A stretch of DNA of 39,110 nucleotides. Origin: JAJRRH01 sp047638815 (GTDB lineage Bacteria; Bacteroidota; Bacteroidia; Flavobacteriales_D; JABDKJ01). The DNA is taken from contig JBLIMR010000021.1 in the NCBI GenBank assembly GCA_047638815.1, positions 1 to 39,110 of the forward strand. Direction: 5' to 3'. Positions 24,974-33,838 of the stretch are shown here, piece after piece (the first letter of the stretch is position 1; every line of letters starts with the position of its first letter). The position numbers and the translations under genes were made by a program. The notes beneath the pieces are model-generated. The model was given only the letters and a program-made list of their open reading frames with translations. It was not told where the DNA came from and searched no databases.

Positions 24974-25900
24974 ATGTTCAAAAACAAGGCAGTGACTTTG
25001 GCCCATATTAGCCTTTTGATGGTTAATCTTATTTATGGTGCTAATTATACCATCGCCAAGGGGATCATGCCTGACATCGTCAAACCGTCTGGTTTTATCA
25101 TGATTCGTGTCCTGGGAGCTAGCGCTCTTTTTTGGTTGGTTAAAAGTGCATTCAAAGAAATTCCCAATAAGAAAGATATATACAAGTTTGCAATTGCGGG
25201 ATTATTTGGTGTTGCTGGCAATCAGTTGTTGTTTTTTAATGGATTGAATGCTACGTCTCCCTTAAACGCTTCAATCATTATGACCATCACCCCAGTTTTG
25301 GTTATTTTGATTTCTTTTATTGTTGGATCTGAAAAATTGAATGCAAGGCGAATTACTGGGATGGTTATAGGATTTCTAGCCTCAGTAATTCTCATAAGAA
25401 GCAGTGTTGGTGATGTAAGTGTAATTACATCATGGCAAGGAGATGTAATGATATTTCTCAACGCTTTATCCTACAGTATTTACCTTGTATATGTAAGACC
25501 TTTGATGAAAATCTATAAGCCTATTACTGTCATAACCTGGGTCTTTTCATTTGGGTTTTTGTTCGTGATACCTTTTGGTTGGGGTGAAATGATAGAGGTA
25601 TCCTGGGGTACTTTGAATCAAAAAGAATGGTTGACGATAGGATTTGTGGTCTTGTTCACTACATTTTTCACGTACCTACTGAATGTGTTTGCCCTAAAAA
25701 CGGTTAAATCAAGTGTCGCGAGTACATATATTTATTTGCAACCTGTCATTGCATTATTTTTCTCCTTTTTATTTTATTGGTATCAAGTTTATGACAATGT
25801 GAAGCCGAACATCACTTGGTTAAAAGTGATCTGTGCATTGACCATTTTTATGGCTGTGTATCTTGTTAGTGTAGAGAAAAAAGTACGGTCATCAACCTAG
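24974..25900 (+). CDS. EamA/DMT-family transporter
   Basis: A 308-aa inner-membrane permease with about ten TM helices in two EamA repeats. Repeat one has LLMVNLIYGANYTIAKGIMP and the conserved LFGVAGNQLLFFNGLNATSPLNASIIMTITPVLV; repeat two has ALSYSIYLVYVRPL and SSVASTYIYLQPVIALFFSFLF. Members of the drug/metabolite transporter superfamily export or import small metabolites, and the substrate cannot be inferred. It starts 5 nt after the ArsC-like gene. Its last 9 nt overlap the 3' end of lptB on the other strand. Confidence 0.92.
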   Translation: MFKNKAVTLAHISLLMVNLIYGANYTIAKGIMPDIVKPSGFIMIRVLGASALFWLVKSAFKEIPNKKDIYKFAIAGLFGVAGNQLLFFNGLNATSPLNASIIMTITPVLVILISFIVGSEKLNARRITGMVIGFLASVILIRSSVGDVSVITSWQGDVMIFLNALSYSIYLVYVRPLMKIYKPITVITWVFSFGFLFVIPFGWGEMIEVSWGTLNQKEWLTIGFVVLFTTFFTYLLNVFALKTVKSSVASTYIYLQPVIALFFSFLFYWYQVYDNVKPNITWLKVICALTIFMAVYLVSVEKKVRSST

Positions 25901-26632
25901 TTTAGGCTTCTTTCTCAGCTCAAAGTTTTCTCCAAGATAAAGCTTACGAACCATCTCATCAGAGGCCAATTCTTCATCGGTTCCTGCCTTTAGAATATTA
26001 CCTTCGAAGAGTAGATAAGAACGATCAGTAATTGACAGGGTCTCTTGCACATTGTGATCAGTAATGAGAATTCCTATATTCTTCTTTTTAAGCTGAGAAA
26101 TAATATTCTGAATATCTTCAACGGCAATCGGATCAACCCCAGCGAAAGGTTCGTCCAACAAGATGAATTTTGGATTTGTTGCCAATGCACGCGCTATCTC
26201 AGTTCTTCTTCTTTCACCTCCCGAAAGGAAATCCCCTCTGTTGGTACGCACATGCTCCAGGCCAAATTCTGAAATCAGTGATTCCAATTTTTCTTTTTGC
26301 TCATTTTTACTCAACTTGGTCATTTCAAGCACCGCCTTAATGTTGTCTTCAACACTGAGCTTTCGAAATACTGAGGCTTCTTGAGGTAAATAACCAACCC
26401 CCATTTGTGCCCTGCGATACATCGGTTCGTCCGTTATGTCTTTGTCATCAAGAAATACTCGCCCTTCATTGGGGTTTACCAAGCCAACGATCATATAAAA
26501 AGTTGTTGTCTTTCCAGCGCCATTTGGACCAAGAAGACCAACTATTTCACCTTGATTGACTTCAAGAGAGACTCCCTTTACGACTTCCCTCTTTTTATAT
26601 CTTTTGACGACATTTATTGCTTGTAATTTCAC
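25892..26632 (-). CDS. lptB: LPS export ABC transporter ATPase LptB
   Basis: A 246-aa ATPase that powers LPS extraction from the inner membrane together with LptFG (not in this window). Walker A is GPNGAGKTT at 35-43, the Q-loop YLPQEASVFRKL is typical of LptB, the signature is LSGGERRRTEIARAL near 136-150, Walker B is FILLDEPFAGVDP with Glu161, and the switch His193 lies in ITDHNVQETL. The start is GTG at 26632, overlapping the tatC TGA as GTGA (26629-26632), so lptB is translationally coupled to tatC. Its last 9 nt overlap the convergent EamA gene. Confidence 0.95.
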   Translation of the reverse strand: MKLQAINVVKRYKKREVVKGVSLEVNQGEIVGLLGPNGAGKTTTFYMIVGLVNPNEGRVFLDDKDITDEPMYRRAQMGVGYLPQEASVFRKLSVEDNIKAVLEMTKLSKNEQKEKLESLISEFGLEHVRTNRGDFLSGGERRRTEIARALATNPKFILLDEPFAGVDPIAVEDIQNIISQLKKKNIGILITDHNVQETLSITDRSYLLFEGNILKAGTDEELASDEMVRKLYLGENFELRKKPKLG

Positions 26633-27468
26633 AATTCAGCTTTTCTTTTTTTGTTCATCCTCTTCAAGGTTCTTCTCGAAATCCAAATACCGACTTCATA
26701 GAGTACAAGAATAGGTATTGCAACCAATATCTGACTAGTGACATCTGGCGGTGTAATGATTGCTGCTAAAACTACAACTACTACTATGATATGTCGCCTG
26801 TATTTCTTTAAAATTTCAGGACTAACTAATCCTATTCTAGTTAAAACATACATTACTATAGGCAATTGAAACAATAATCCGGTTGCCATTGTCAAAGAGG
26901 TAATTAACGAAACGTAGGAATTAATAGTAAAATTGTTACTGACAACATCACTCACACTGTAATTCACAAAAAACTGCACCGAAATGGGTACTAGTAGAAA
27001 ATAACCGAAAAGAACGCCAAACATAAACATCAATGAAACCCATATTGTCATTCCACGCGCACTCTTTTGCTCTTTGTCCTTCAATGCAGGCACAATAAAT
27101 CTCCATATTTGGTTAAAAACATAAGGGAATGCTAAAATGAAGCCCGCGATAACGCTACCGAGAATATGAATTGTAAATTGCGTTACCACAGCAATACTTT
27201 GTAAACGCTCATTTACGGCCCCAAAACAGATGGCATCACCCAGTGACAATGTCTCGCTTAACCAACAAAGCCAACGATAAGTAATGAAATCACCCTTCAT
27301 AGGACCAAAGATGATTTTGTCAAAGAGTATGTTCTTAAAGAGAAAAGCAATAATAGCAAAACTGAAAATAGCGATCACACTTCTCACCAAATGCCACCTT
27401 AACTGCTCTAGATGAGCAAGAAAGGACATTTCTTCGTCTGGCTTATTTCCAATCTGATCTTGACTCAA
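26629..27468 (-). CDS. tatC: Sec-independent protein translocase TatC
   Basis: A 279-aa inner-membrane protein with six TM helices and the family features: MSFLAHLEQLRWHLVRS at the N-terminus (the twin-arginine signal-peptide binding region), PYVFNQIWRFIVPALKDKE after TM2, the FGVLFGYFLLVP loop, and FQLPIVMYVLTRIGLVSPE before TM5. It receives folded Tat substrates with TatA (not seen here). The start is TTG at 27468, with no ATG in frame upstream. A -7-like TACTTTTA lies about 20 nt further up. It precedes lptB with a 4-nt overlap. Confidence 0.95.
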   Translation of the reverse strand: MSQDQIGNKPDEEMSFLAHLEQLRWHLVRSVIAIFSFAIIAFLFKNILFDKIIFGPMKGDFITYRWLCWLSETLSLGDAICFGAVNERLQSIAVVTQFTIHILGSVIAGFILAFPYVFNQIWRFIVPALKDKEQKSARGMTIWVSLMFMFGVLFGYFLLVPISVQFFVNYSVSDVVSNNFTINSYVSLITSLTMATGLLFQLPIVMYVLTRIGLVSPEILKKYRRHIIVVVVVLAAIITPPDVTSQILVAIPILVLYEVGIWISRRTLKRMNKKRKAEL

Positions 27469-27656
27469 TGTGCTTGTATTACGAATCGTAAAAGTAATTA
27501 TTGATTTTAGATTGACCTTAATTAAAAGGAAATCTTCCTCAACTCATATATTTATCGTGATTTGAACTTCAAATGTGATTGCTTTTCTTATGAGAAGTAT
27601 GTATTTAAAGCTTGACTACAGCGTATTATTTTTCGAAATTAGCATCACAATTGCTC

Positions 27657-27686
27657 TTGCGGAGAAAATTAATTCTCTTATCTTTA
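27657..27686 (+). promoter_or_regulatory. Candidate recQ promoter: TTG-N19-TATCTTTA
   Basis: TTG at 27657-27659 is followed after 19 nt by TATCTTTA at 27679-27686, one base from TAnnTTTG. The spacing is correct for Bacteroidota sigma. It gives a leader of roughly 50 nt before ATG 27739. Confidence 0.5.
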
Positions 27687-27738
27687 GAATATGATACGAT
27701 CGCACACAGCATTTATCTAAAATAATAGAATAGAAGTA

Positions 27739-29925
27739 ATGGTCGAAACCGACATTTCTCCAAAAGATGCCCTGACTAAGTTTTTTGGATTCAGTAAATT
27801 TAAGGGGGATCAGGAAGCAATAATCAAAAACCTTTTATCTGGTAAGAATACATTTGTCATCATGCCTACGGGTGGGGGTAAATCAATGTGTTATCAGTTG
27901 CCGGCATTGATGATGGAAGGAGTGGCTATAGTAGTTTCTCCATTGATTGCTCTAATGAAGAATCAAGTTGATGCTATTAGAGGATTCTCTGAACACGATG
28001 GTGTAGCACATTTCTTGAATTCGTCTCTCAATAAGTCCCAATTGTTGCAGGTCAAAGAAGATGTTAGTTCTGGGATAACAAAATTATTGTATGTGGCTCC
28101 TGAGTCATTGACCAAAGAGGAAAACATAGAATTTTTAAAAACGATTAAAATTTCATTTTTCGCTATTGATGAAGCACATTGTATCTCGGAATGGGGCCAT
28201 GACTTCCGTCCTGAATATAGGAGGCTTAAACCTATCATGGATGAAATTGCGAATCAACCCTTTATTGCCCTGACGGCAACAGCTACGGAAAAGGTACAGC
28301 AAGATATTTTAAAAAACTTAGCCAGTACGGATGCTACAATATTTAAGGCTTCGTTCAATAGAGATAATCTATACTATGAAATTAGGCCAAAAGAGGAGGC
28401 CTTTAGGGAAATTATCAAGGTGGTTAAAACACACGGTGGTAAATCTGGGATTATATACTGCTTGAGTAGAAAAAAGGTTGAAGAATTAGCCGAAGCCTTG
28501 CAGGTAAATGGAATTAAAGCCTTGCCTTACCATGCTGGTATGGATTCAACTGCTCGTGCGAAAACGCAAGATCAGTTTTTGCATGAGGATGTAGATGTCA
28601 TTGTGGCCACCATTGCTTTTGGTATGGGAATAGATAAACCCGATGTTAGGTTTGTTATTCATCATGATATTCCGAAAAGTATAGAGGGATATTATCAAGA
28701 AACTGGAAGAGCAGGTAGAGATGGTGGAGAAGGAAATTGTTATGTTTTTTACAGTTATAAGGACATTGAGAAACTAGAAAAGTTTTTACAGGGTAAACCA
28801 GTCGCAGAGCAGGAAATAGGAGTGCAGTTATTACAAGATACGGTGTCATATGCTGAGACTGCGATTTGTAGAAGGAAGTACTTGTTGTTTTATTTTGGTG
28901 AAGAATACGATGATGAAAGGTGTAATGCAATGTGTGACAATTGCAGATATCCCAAAGAAAGAAGCGAGGCCCAAGAAGATATTTTGCATGTACTTACAAT
29001 TATTAAGGATGTAAAGCAGAGGCATAAAATGGATCATGTTGTTAATGTATTGATGGGTGTGAATAATGCCGACATCAAAACATATAATCACCATACGAAG
29101 GATTATTTCAACTCTGGAAAAGAGAAAGGGGAGAAGTATTGGTTTGCCGCAATTAGACATAGCCTGGTGATAGGACTTCTAAGGAAAGAAATTGAAACCT
29201 ATGGAGAACTGCATCTCACGGATGCTGGTGAGAAATTTATAGCGGCCCCACATTCTGTAATGTTGAGTAAGGAAAGGGACTTTTCAGTTGTAGGAGATGG
29301 AAATATTCTTCTCAATCAAAAAGGCGGAGGAGGTGGAGACCCAAAACTTGTAGCCATTTTATCTGATGTAAGAAAAGATGTCGCTAACAAGCATAAATTG
29401 CCACCATATGTCATAGTGCAAGATCCTTCAATTGATGATATGGCGATAAGATACCCTATTACGATCGAAGAACTTTCTCGAATTTCAGGTGTTGGTGTAG
29501 CTAAAGCCAATAAGTACGGTCAGAAATTTGTGGAAGTCATCAAGCGGTATGTTGAGGAAAATGAAATAGAGCGGCCTTCTGATATGGTGGTTCGAACTGT
29601 GGCCAAGAAGTCAGCAAATAAAGTATACATCATTACTAACATCGATAAGAAAAGACCACTATCGGACATAGCCAAGGCACAGGGTATTTCGGAAGATGAG
29701 TTGGTGATTCAAATGGAAGGGATCATTCATTCAGGAACAAAGCTCAATATTGATTATGCTGTGCAAAGCATTCTAGATGATGAAAACATTGAAGAGATCA
29801 TAGAGTATTATAAAGAAGCTGAAAGTGATTCAATTGATGAAGCTTATGATGAATTTGACGGAGATTTCACCGAAGAAGAATTGCGATTGGCCAGATTGCT
29901 TTTCATGACGAAGTATTCTCAGTAG
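27739..29925 (+). CDS. recQ: ATP-dependent DNA helicase RecQ
   Basis: A 728-aa 3'-5' helicase for recombination and repair. Order of parts: helicase core with Walker A MPTGGGKSMCYQLP at about 42-55, the DEAH box DEAHCISEWGHDFRPEYRRL from about 144, and ATIAFGMGIDKPDVRFVIH with QETGRAGRDG; a RecQ-Ct zinc region with four cysteines (CRRKYLL ... CNAMCDNC) at about 377-402; a winged-helix part; and an HRDC domain near 540-610 (RISGVGVAKANKYG). About 110 extra residues at the end (a helical segment plus an acidic tail, SIDEAYDEFDGDFTEEE) exceed the E. coli enzyme but are usual in this phylum. It is divergent from tatC across 270 nt. Confidence 0.97.
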   Translation: MVETDISPKDALTKFFGFSKFKGDQEAIIKNLLSGKNTFVIMPTGGGKSMCYQLPALMMEGVAIVVSPLIALMKNQVDAIRGFSEHDGVAHFLNSSLNKSQLLQVKEDVSSGITKLLYVAPESLTKEENIEFLKTIKISFFAIDEAHCISEWGHDFRPEYRRLKPIMDEIANQPFIALTATATEKVQQDILKNLASTDATIFKASFNRDNLYYEIRPKEEAFREIIKVVKTHGGKSGIIYCLSRKKVEELAEALQVNGIKALPYHAGMDSTARAKTQDQFLHEDVDVIVATIAFGMGIDKPDVRFVIHHDIPKSIEGYYQETGRAGRDGGEGNCYVFYSYKDIEKLEKFLQGKPVAEQEIGVQLLQDTVSYAETAICRRKYLLFYFGEEYDDERCNAMCDNCRYPKERSEAQEDILHVLTIIKDVKQRHKMDHVVNVLMGVNNADIKTYNHHTKDYFNSGKEKGEKYWFAAIRHSLVIGLLRKEIETYGELHLTDAGEKFIAAPHSVMLSKERDFSVVGDGNILLNQKGGGGGDPKLVAILSDVRKDVANKHKLPPYVIVQDPSIDDMAIRYPITIEELSRISGVGVAKANKYGQKFVEVIKRYVEENEIERPSDMVVRTVAKKSANKVYIITNIDKKRPLSDIAKAQGISEDELVIQMEGIIHSGTKLNIDYAVQSILDDENIEEIIEYYKEAESDSIDEAYDEFDGDFTEEELRLARLLFMTKYSQ

Positions 29926-30014
29926 AGTTTGAAGGATTTATTTAAATAATAACTTCAACAATCGGTACTTATCATTCAACATTCTTAACAGAACTATCAA
30001 CGAAATAATTCCTT

Positions 30015-30022
30015 TACCTTCG
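30015..30022 (+). promoter_or_regulatory. Candidate -7 box TACCTTCG for mgtE
   Basis: Seven of eight positions of TAnnTTTG match. It ends 7 nt before ATG 30030, so the leader would be very short. Confidence 0.45.
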
Positions 30023-30029
30023 CAATCGT

Positions 30030-31385
30030 ATGCAAGCTGCAGAGATAAATAAAGAATTTATTGCGGAAATTAAAAACTTGATTTCTGTAGATGATAGGTA
30101 TCAATTGAAGGGAGTATTACATCCTTTTCACGAGGTCGATATTGCTGAAATTATGGATAAAGTTTCCATGGATGAGGCCAAGTATATTTATCTTACACTG
30201 GATTCAGAGATAGCTGCAGAGGTTCTTCTTAATATTGACGAAGACAACAGAGATGTTTTTCTTCAGACGCTTTCTTCTAAAGAAATCGCTAAGACCATTA
30301 TAGAGAATATTGAAAGTGATGATGCAGCTGATGTCCTTTCGGAGCTTGAAGACGACAAGAAGGATGAGGTAATTTCTTTTATTGAAGACAAAGAAGTTGT
30401 TGATCGAATCGTTGAACTAATGGGTTATGACGAGGACTCAGCAGGGGGATTGATGGGAAAAGAAATGGTTGTCGTTAATGTTAACTGGTCTGTTGCATAT
30501 AGTATCCGCTCGATGAAACGACAAGCGGAGAATGTAGAAAATATTTTCTCTGTCTACGTGATTGATGATAACGATCTGTTATTGGGAACGCTTTCTCTTA
30601 GAAAATTACTTTTTTCAACCTCCTCGGCCAAAGATAAGATTGGAGATATTTTTATCAGCGAAGACATGATTTCTGTGACACCAGAAGTTGACGCAGAGGA
30701 AGTAGCAACCATAATGCAAAAGTATGATTTGGTAGTATTGCCTGTATTGGAAAACGATAAGCTCATTGGTAGAATAACTTTTGATGATGTGATGGATGTC
30801 ATGCAGGAAGAAGCGGAGAAGGATTATCAAATGATTTCAGGTTTGACCGAAGAAGTAGATTCAACCGATTCTGTTTGGGGTCATACACGTGCACGTTTAC
30901 CTTGGCTTCTCATTGGTATGTTAGGGGGGTTAGCCAGTGCACAAGTTATTGGACTATTCGATATTGAAAGCAATGTGCGGATGGCAATGTTCATTCCTTT
31001 GGTTATGGCAATGGGAGGTAATGTTGGGGTACAGTCTTCTTCAATCATCGTTCAAGGATTGGCAAATGGTTCTTTTAAAGATCTTAGTATCGGCAGTTCT
31101 CTTGTAAAAGAATTGGGCGTTGGTTTGGTCAATGGATTCATCTGTTCTGTTCTTGTTTTTGGAATTTGCTTTCTGTTTAAAATAGGCATGAGCTTGGCAA
31201 TCACTGTGAGTGTGGCACTATTTACCGTGATCGTGATGTCTGCTATTTTTGGTACACTAATACCCCTAACACTCAACAAATTTAAAATAGATCCAGCGGT
31301 TGCTACTGGGCCGTTTATCACCACAACCAATGACATTTTTGGCATTTTTGTATATTTCATTATTGGTCAATGGCTAATGGTATAA
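30030..31385 (+). CDS. mgtE: Magnesium transporter MgtE
   Basis: A 451-aa Mg2+ channel of normal length. The cytoplasmic MgtE_N superhelical domain is at about 25-130 (EVLLNIDEDNRDVFLQTL, DDAADVLSELEDDKK), followed by two CBS domains (about 135-260; GLMGKEMVVVN, VLENDKLIGRITFDDVMDVM) and the membrane pore domain from about 285 with five helices. The pore signature PLVMAMGGNVGVQSSSIIVQGLANG and the ending IFGTLIPLTLNKFKIDPAVATGPFITTTNDIFG are unmistakable. The 2-hydroxyacid dehydrogenase gene starts 7 nt after its stop, so the two share a transcript. Confidence 0.96.
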   Translation: MQAAEINKEFIAEIKNLISVDDRYQLKGVLHPFHEVDIAEIMDKVSMDEAKYIYLTLDSEIAAEVLLNIDEDNRDVFLQTLSSKEIAKTIIENIESDDAADVLSELEDDKKDEVISFIEDKEVVDRIVELMGYDEDSAGGLMGKEMVVVNVNWSVAYSIRSMKRQAENVENIFSVYVIDDNDLLLGTLSLRKLLFSTSSAKDKIGDIFISEDMISVTPEVDAEEVATIMQKYDLVVLPVLENDKLIGRITFDDVMDVMQEEAEKDYQMISGLTEEVDSTDSVWGHTRARLPWLLIGMLGGLASAQVIGLFDIESNVRMAMFIPLVMAMGGNVGVQSSSIIVQGLANGSFKDLSIGSSLVKELGVGLVNGFICSVLVFGICFLFKIGMSLAITVSVALFTVIVMSAIFGTLIPLTLNKFKIDPAVATGPFITTTNDIFGIFVYFIIGQWLMV

Positions 31386-31392
31386 TCAGAAA

Positions 31393-32331
31393 ATGAAAAT
31401 TCTATTCATTGATACCATACACCCTTACTTAGAAAAAAAACTATCAGAAGCGGGCATGACCTGCGACATGGTTTTCGAAACATCAGCCGCAGATATTGAT
31501 GAAATCATTCATCTGTATGAGGGCATTGTTTTAAGGAGCAGAATAAAAATGGATGCCCAAAGATTGGAAAAAGCGAGCAATCTAAAGTTCATTGCAAGAG
31601 CTGGTTCGGGCATGGAAAATATTGATGTAAAATATTGTCAATCAAATAATATAGACTGTTACAATGCCCCAGAAGCCAATTGTAAGGCCGTAGGAGAGCA
31701 TGCCATAGGAATGTTATTGACCTTGTTTAACAAACACATTGGTGGGAACAAAGAGATGAGAGAAGGTTTGTGGAGAAGAGAAGAGAATAGGGGATTGGAG
31801 ATCGGTCATCGAAGCATTGGGATTATAGGGTTTGGACACAATGGAAAAGCATTTGCTAACCTTTCAAAAGCCTTTGGCGCTAAAGTCTTGGCCTATGATA
31901 AATACGTTGAGGTCGATATGCCTGGAATACAATTAGCGAACCTCAGCGAAATATATAAAACATGCGATGTGATCAGTTTTCATGTGCCATTGACACACGA
32001 AACTCATTATTATTTTAATGCAGAATTTGTGAATAAAATGAAAAAACCATTTTATCTGATCAATACTTCAAGGGGGCCTGTTGTTAGCACCAAAGATCTA
32101 GTCGCAGGTATGCGTGCGAAGAAAGTTTTAGGCGCCTGTCTCGATGTCTTGGAATACGAAAAATCTGATTTCGAATTGATGAATTTGAACAGTAGGTCCA
32201 ATGCGGATATGGAATTTCTTTTGCAATCGAGTAGTGTTGTATTATCACCTCATGTCGCTGGTTGGACACAAGAGTCATTGGTCAAACTATCTGAAGTTTT
32301 AGCAGAAAAAATTCTTAGTAAGTACGGTTGA
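31393..32331 (+). CDS. 2-hydroxyacid dehydrogenase, D-3-phosphoglycerate-dehydrogenase-like
   Basis: A 312-aa NAD-dependent cytoplasmic enzyme of the D-isomer 2-hydroxyacid dehydrogenase family. The Rossmann motif is GIIGFGHNGKAFANL at about 145-158. The substrate-binding Arg is in ARAGSGMENID (early) and INTSRGPVV, and the catalytic His lies in SPHVAGWT near 284. It lacks the C-terminal ACT domain of long SerA forms. It is co-transcribed with mgtE (7 nt gap) and followed 56 nt later by pgk, whose product lies in the same part of glycolysis. A 3-phosphoglycerate role (serine synthesis) is therefore plausible, but glyoxylate or hydroxypyruvate reduction cannot be excluded, so no symbol is given. 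Confidence 0.88.
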   Translation: MKILFIDTIHPYLEKKLSEAGMTCDMVFETSAADIDEIIHLYEGIVLRSRIKMDAQRLEKASNLKFIARAGSGMENIDVKYCQSNNIDCYNAPEANCKAVGEHAIGMLLTLFNKHIGGNKEMREGLWRREENRGLEIGHRSIGIIGFGHNGKAFANLSKAFGAKVLAYDKYVEVDMPGIQLANLSEIYKTCDVISFHVPLTHETHYYFNAEFVNKMKKPFYLINTSRGPVVSTKDLVAGMRAKKVLGACLDVLEYEKSDFELMNLNSRSNADMEFLLQSSSVVLSPHVAGWTQESLVKLSEVLAEKILSKYG

Positions 32332-32340
32332 AATTTGTCG

Positions 32341-32372
32341 TTTGTGTAACTGATTAGTTCTAGATACTTTTG
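32341..32372 (+). promoter_or_regulatory. pgk promoter: TTTG-N20-TACTTTTG
   Basis: A -33 TTTG (32341-32344) and an exact -7 TACTTTTG (32365-32372) are 20 nt apart. It gives a start site around 32377 and a leader of about 10 nt to ATG 32388. It is the best-formed promoter in the window. Confidence 0.7.
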
Positions 32373-32387
32373 CAAAAAACATTCCAG

Positions 32388-33572
32388 ATGAATCTACTAG
32401 CAGATTACGATTTCAACAATAAAAGAGCACTCATAAGAGTAGATTTTAATGTCCCATTAAAGGATGGTGTGGTGACGGATAATACAAGAATCAAAGCTGC
32501 TTTGCCAACTATAAGAAAGATATTAGAAGATGGTGGATCTTGTGTCTTGGTTTCACATCTGGGTAGACCAAAAGGGGTAGAAGAAGTTTTTTCATTATCA
32601 CAAATAGTTTCTGAGATTGAAGAATTGCTAGGGCAGTTTGTAAAGTTTGTTCCATCAACAATTGATCAAAATGCTTTGAATGCTAGTTTTAATCTTAAAG
32701 CGGGTGAGGTATTACTTTTAGAAAATTTAAGATTTGATCCAAGAGAAAAATCGGGGGATGAAGGTTATGCGAGAGCATTATCACAACACGGAGATGTATA
32801 TGTGAATGATGCCTTTGGAACAGCGCACAGAGCACATGCCTCTACTGCGGTTGTTGCGCGTTATTTTGAAGATAAAATGTTCGGTCTACTTCTCGAAAAC
32901 GAAATTCTAAATATCGATAAAGTACTGCATGGTGCGGAACGACCTTTAACAGCTATTGTTGGTGGTGCGAAAGTTTCAAGTAAAATTAACATTCTTGAAA
33001 ACCTACTATCTAAAACGGATCATTTAATTATTGGTGGAGGCATGGCTTATACTTTTATAAAAGCTCAAGGAGGGAATATAGGTGCTTCTTTGGTTGAAGA
33101 TGATTATTTGGAAAAGGCTAAAAGTATCATGGCTAAAGCAGATGAGTTAGGCGTAAAAATACATTTACCAATTGATACTTTAGCGGCAGACAAATTTTCT
33201 GCAGACGCAAATACCATGGATGTTCAAAGTGACAAGATTCCTGAATCATGGATGGGGTTGGACATTGGACCGGAGGCAATAAAATCATGTCAAGAAGTAA
33301 TCATGGCAAGTAAAACTATTCTTTGGAATGGACCAATGGGTGTTTTCGAGATGGAAGCATTTGCTAAAGGAACAATAGAAGTTGCGATGACTGTTGCAAA
33401 AGCAACTTCTCAAGGCGCTTATTCTTTGATTGGGGGCGGTGATTCAGTAGCCGCCATAAATAAGTTTGGCTTGGATGATGAAGTATCATACATCTCCACA
33501 GGTGGTGGAGCAATGTTAGAATACTTGGAGGGGAAAACCCTTCCAGGAATTGCAGCGATAAAAGAGGGTTAA
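32388..33572 (+). CDS. pgk: Phosphoglycerate kinase
   Basis: A 394-aa glycolytic enzyme that transfers phosphate from 1,3-bisphosphoglycerate to ADP. I chose ATG 32388: an upstream TTG at 32370 falls inside the -7 box, so it cannot be translated from this promoter. Family blocks are all present: RVDFNVPL, SHLGRPKG, NDAFGTAHRAHAST, GGAKVSSKI, GGGMAYTF, ILWNGPMGVFE, GGGDSVAA and the C-terminal STGGGAMLEYLEGKTLPG. The length is normal. Its stop codon shares the TTAA palindrome with the stop of the opposing PhnA-like gene (33569-33572). Confidence 0.97.
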   Translation: MNLLADYDFNNKRALIRVDFNVPLKDGVVTDNTRIKAALPTIRKILEDGGSCVLVSHLGRPKGVEEVFSLSQIVSEIEELLGQFVKFVPSTIDQNALNASFNLKAGEVLLLENLRFDPREKSGDEGYARALSQHGDVYVNDAFGTAHRAHASTAVVARYFEDKMFGLLLENEILNIDKVLHGAERPLTAIVGGAKVSSKINILENLLSKTDHLIIGGGMAYTFIKAQGGNIGASLVEDDYLEKAKSIMAKADELGVKIHLPIDTLAADKFSADANTMDVQSDKIPESWMGLDIGPEAIKSCQEVIMASKTILWNGPMGVFEMEAFAKGTIEVAMTVAKATSQGAYSLIGGGDSVAAINKFGLDDEVSYISTGGGAMLEYLEGKTLPGIAAIKEG

Positions 33573-33778
33573 ATCTTCTGTACGAAACAAGTCTTCAACA
33601 CAACGCCCATTTTATTAACTCTGCAATCGATTTCTTCCGGAGAGTTGGTGAGGGATATGTTTCTCACTACCGTACCTCGCTTTACTTTGCTTGAAGAACC
33701 TTTAATCTTAAGGTCTTTGATCACTTTTACAGAATCTCCATCATTGAGAACAGTCCCATTTTTATCTTTCGTTTCCAT
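33569..33778 (-). CDS. PhnA-domain protein (alkylphosphonate-utilisation-type, KOW-like)
   Basis: A 69-aa protein corresponding to the C-terminal PhnA domain alone: KDKNGTVLNDGDSVKVIKDLKIKGSSSKVKRGT, then DCRVNKMGVVLKTCFVQK. The N-terminal zinc ribbon found in PhnA/YjdM proteins is missing. Despite the name, these small proteins are not shown to act on phosphonates, and no phn genes are nearby; an SH3-like nucleic-acid or regulatory role is possible. It is convergent with pgk, ending on a shared TTAA, and lies 60 nt after the pentapeptide-repeat gene on the same strand, so the two may be co-transcribed. Confidence 0.85.
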   Translation of the reverse strand: METKDKNGTVLNDGDSVKVIKDLKIKGSSSKVKRGTVVRNISLTNSPEEIDCRVNKMGVVLKTCFVQKI

Positions 33779-33838
33779 AATTCAAAAGTACATTTTTATC
33801 TTAACCGTATTTCTAGACTCTTTTTAGAGAAACTCATT

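Noticed and set aside
32370..32387. Upstream TTG start for pgk (six extra residues)
   Set aside because: It lies within the -7 box, so it would not be transcribed from the clear promoter; ATG 32388 suits the family better.
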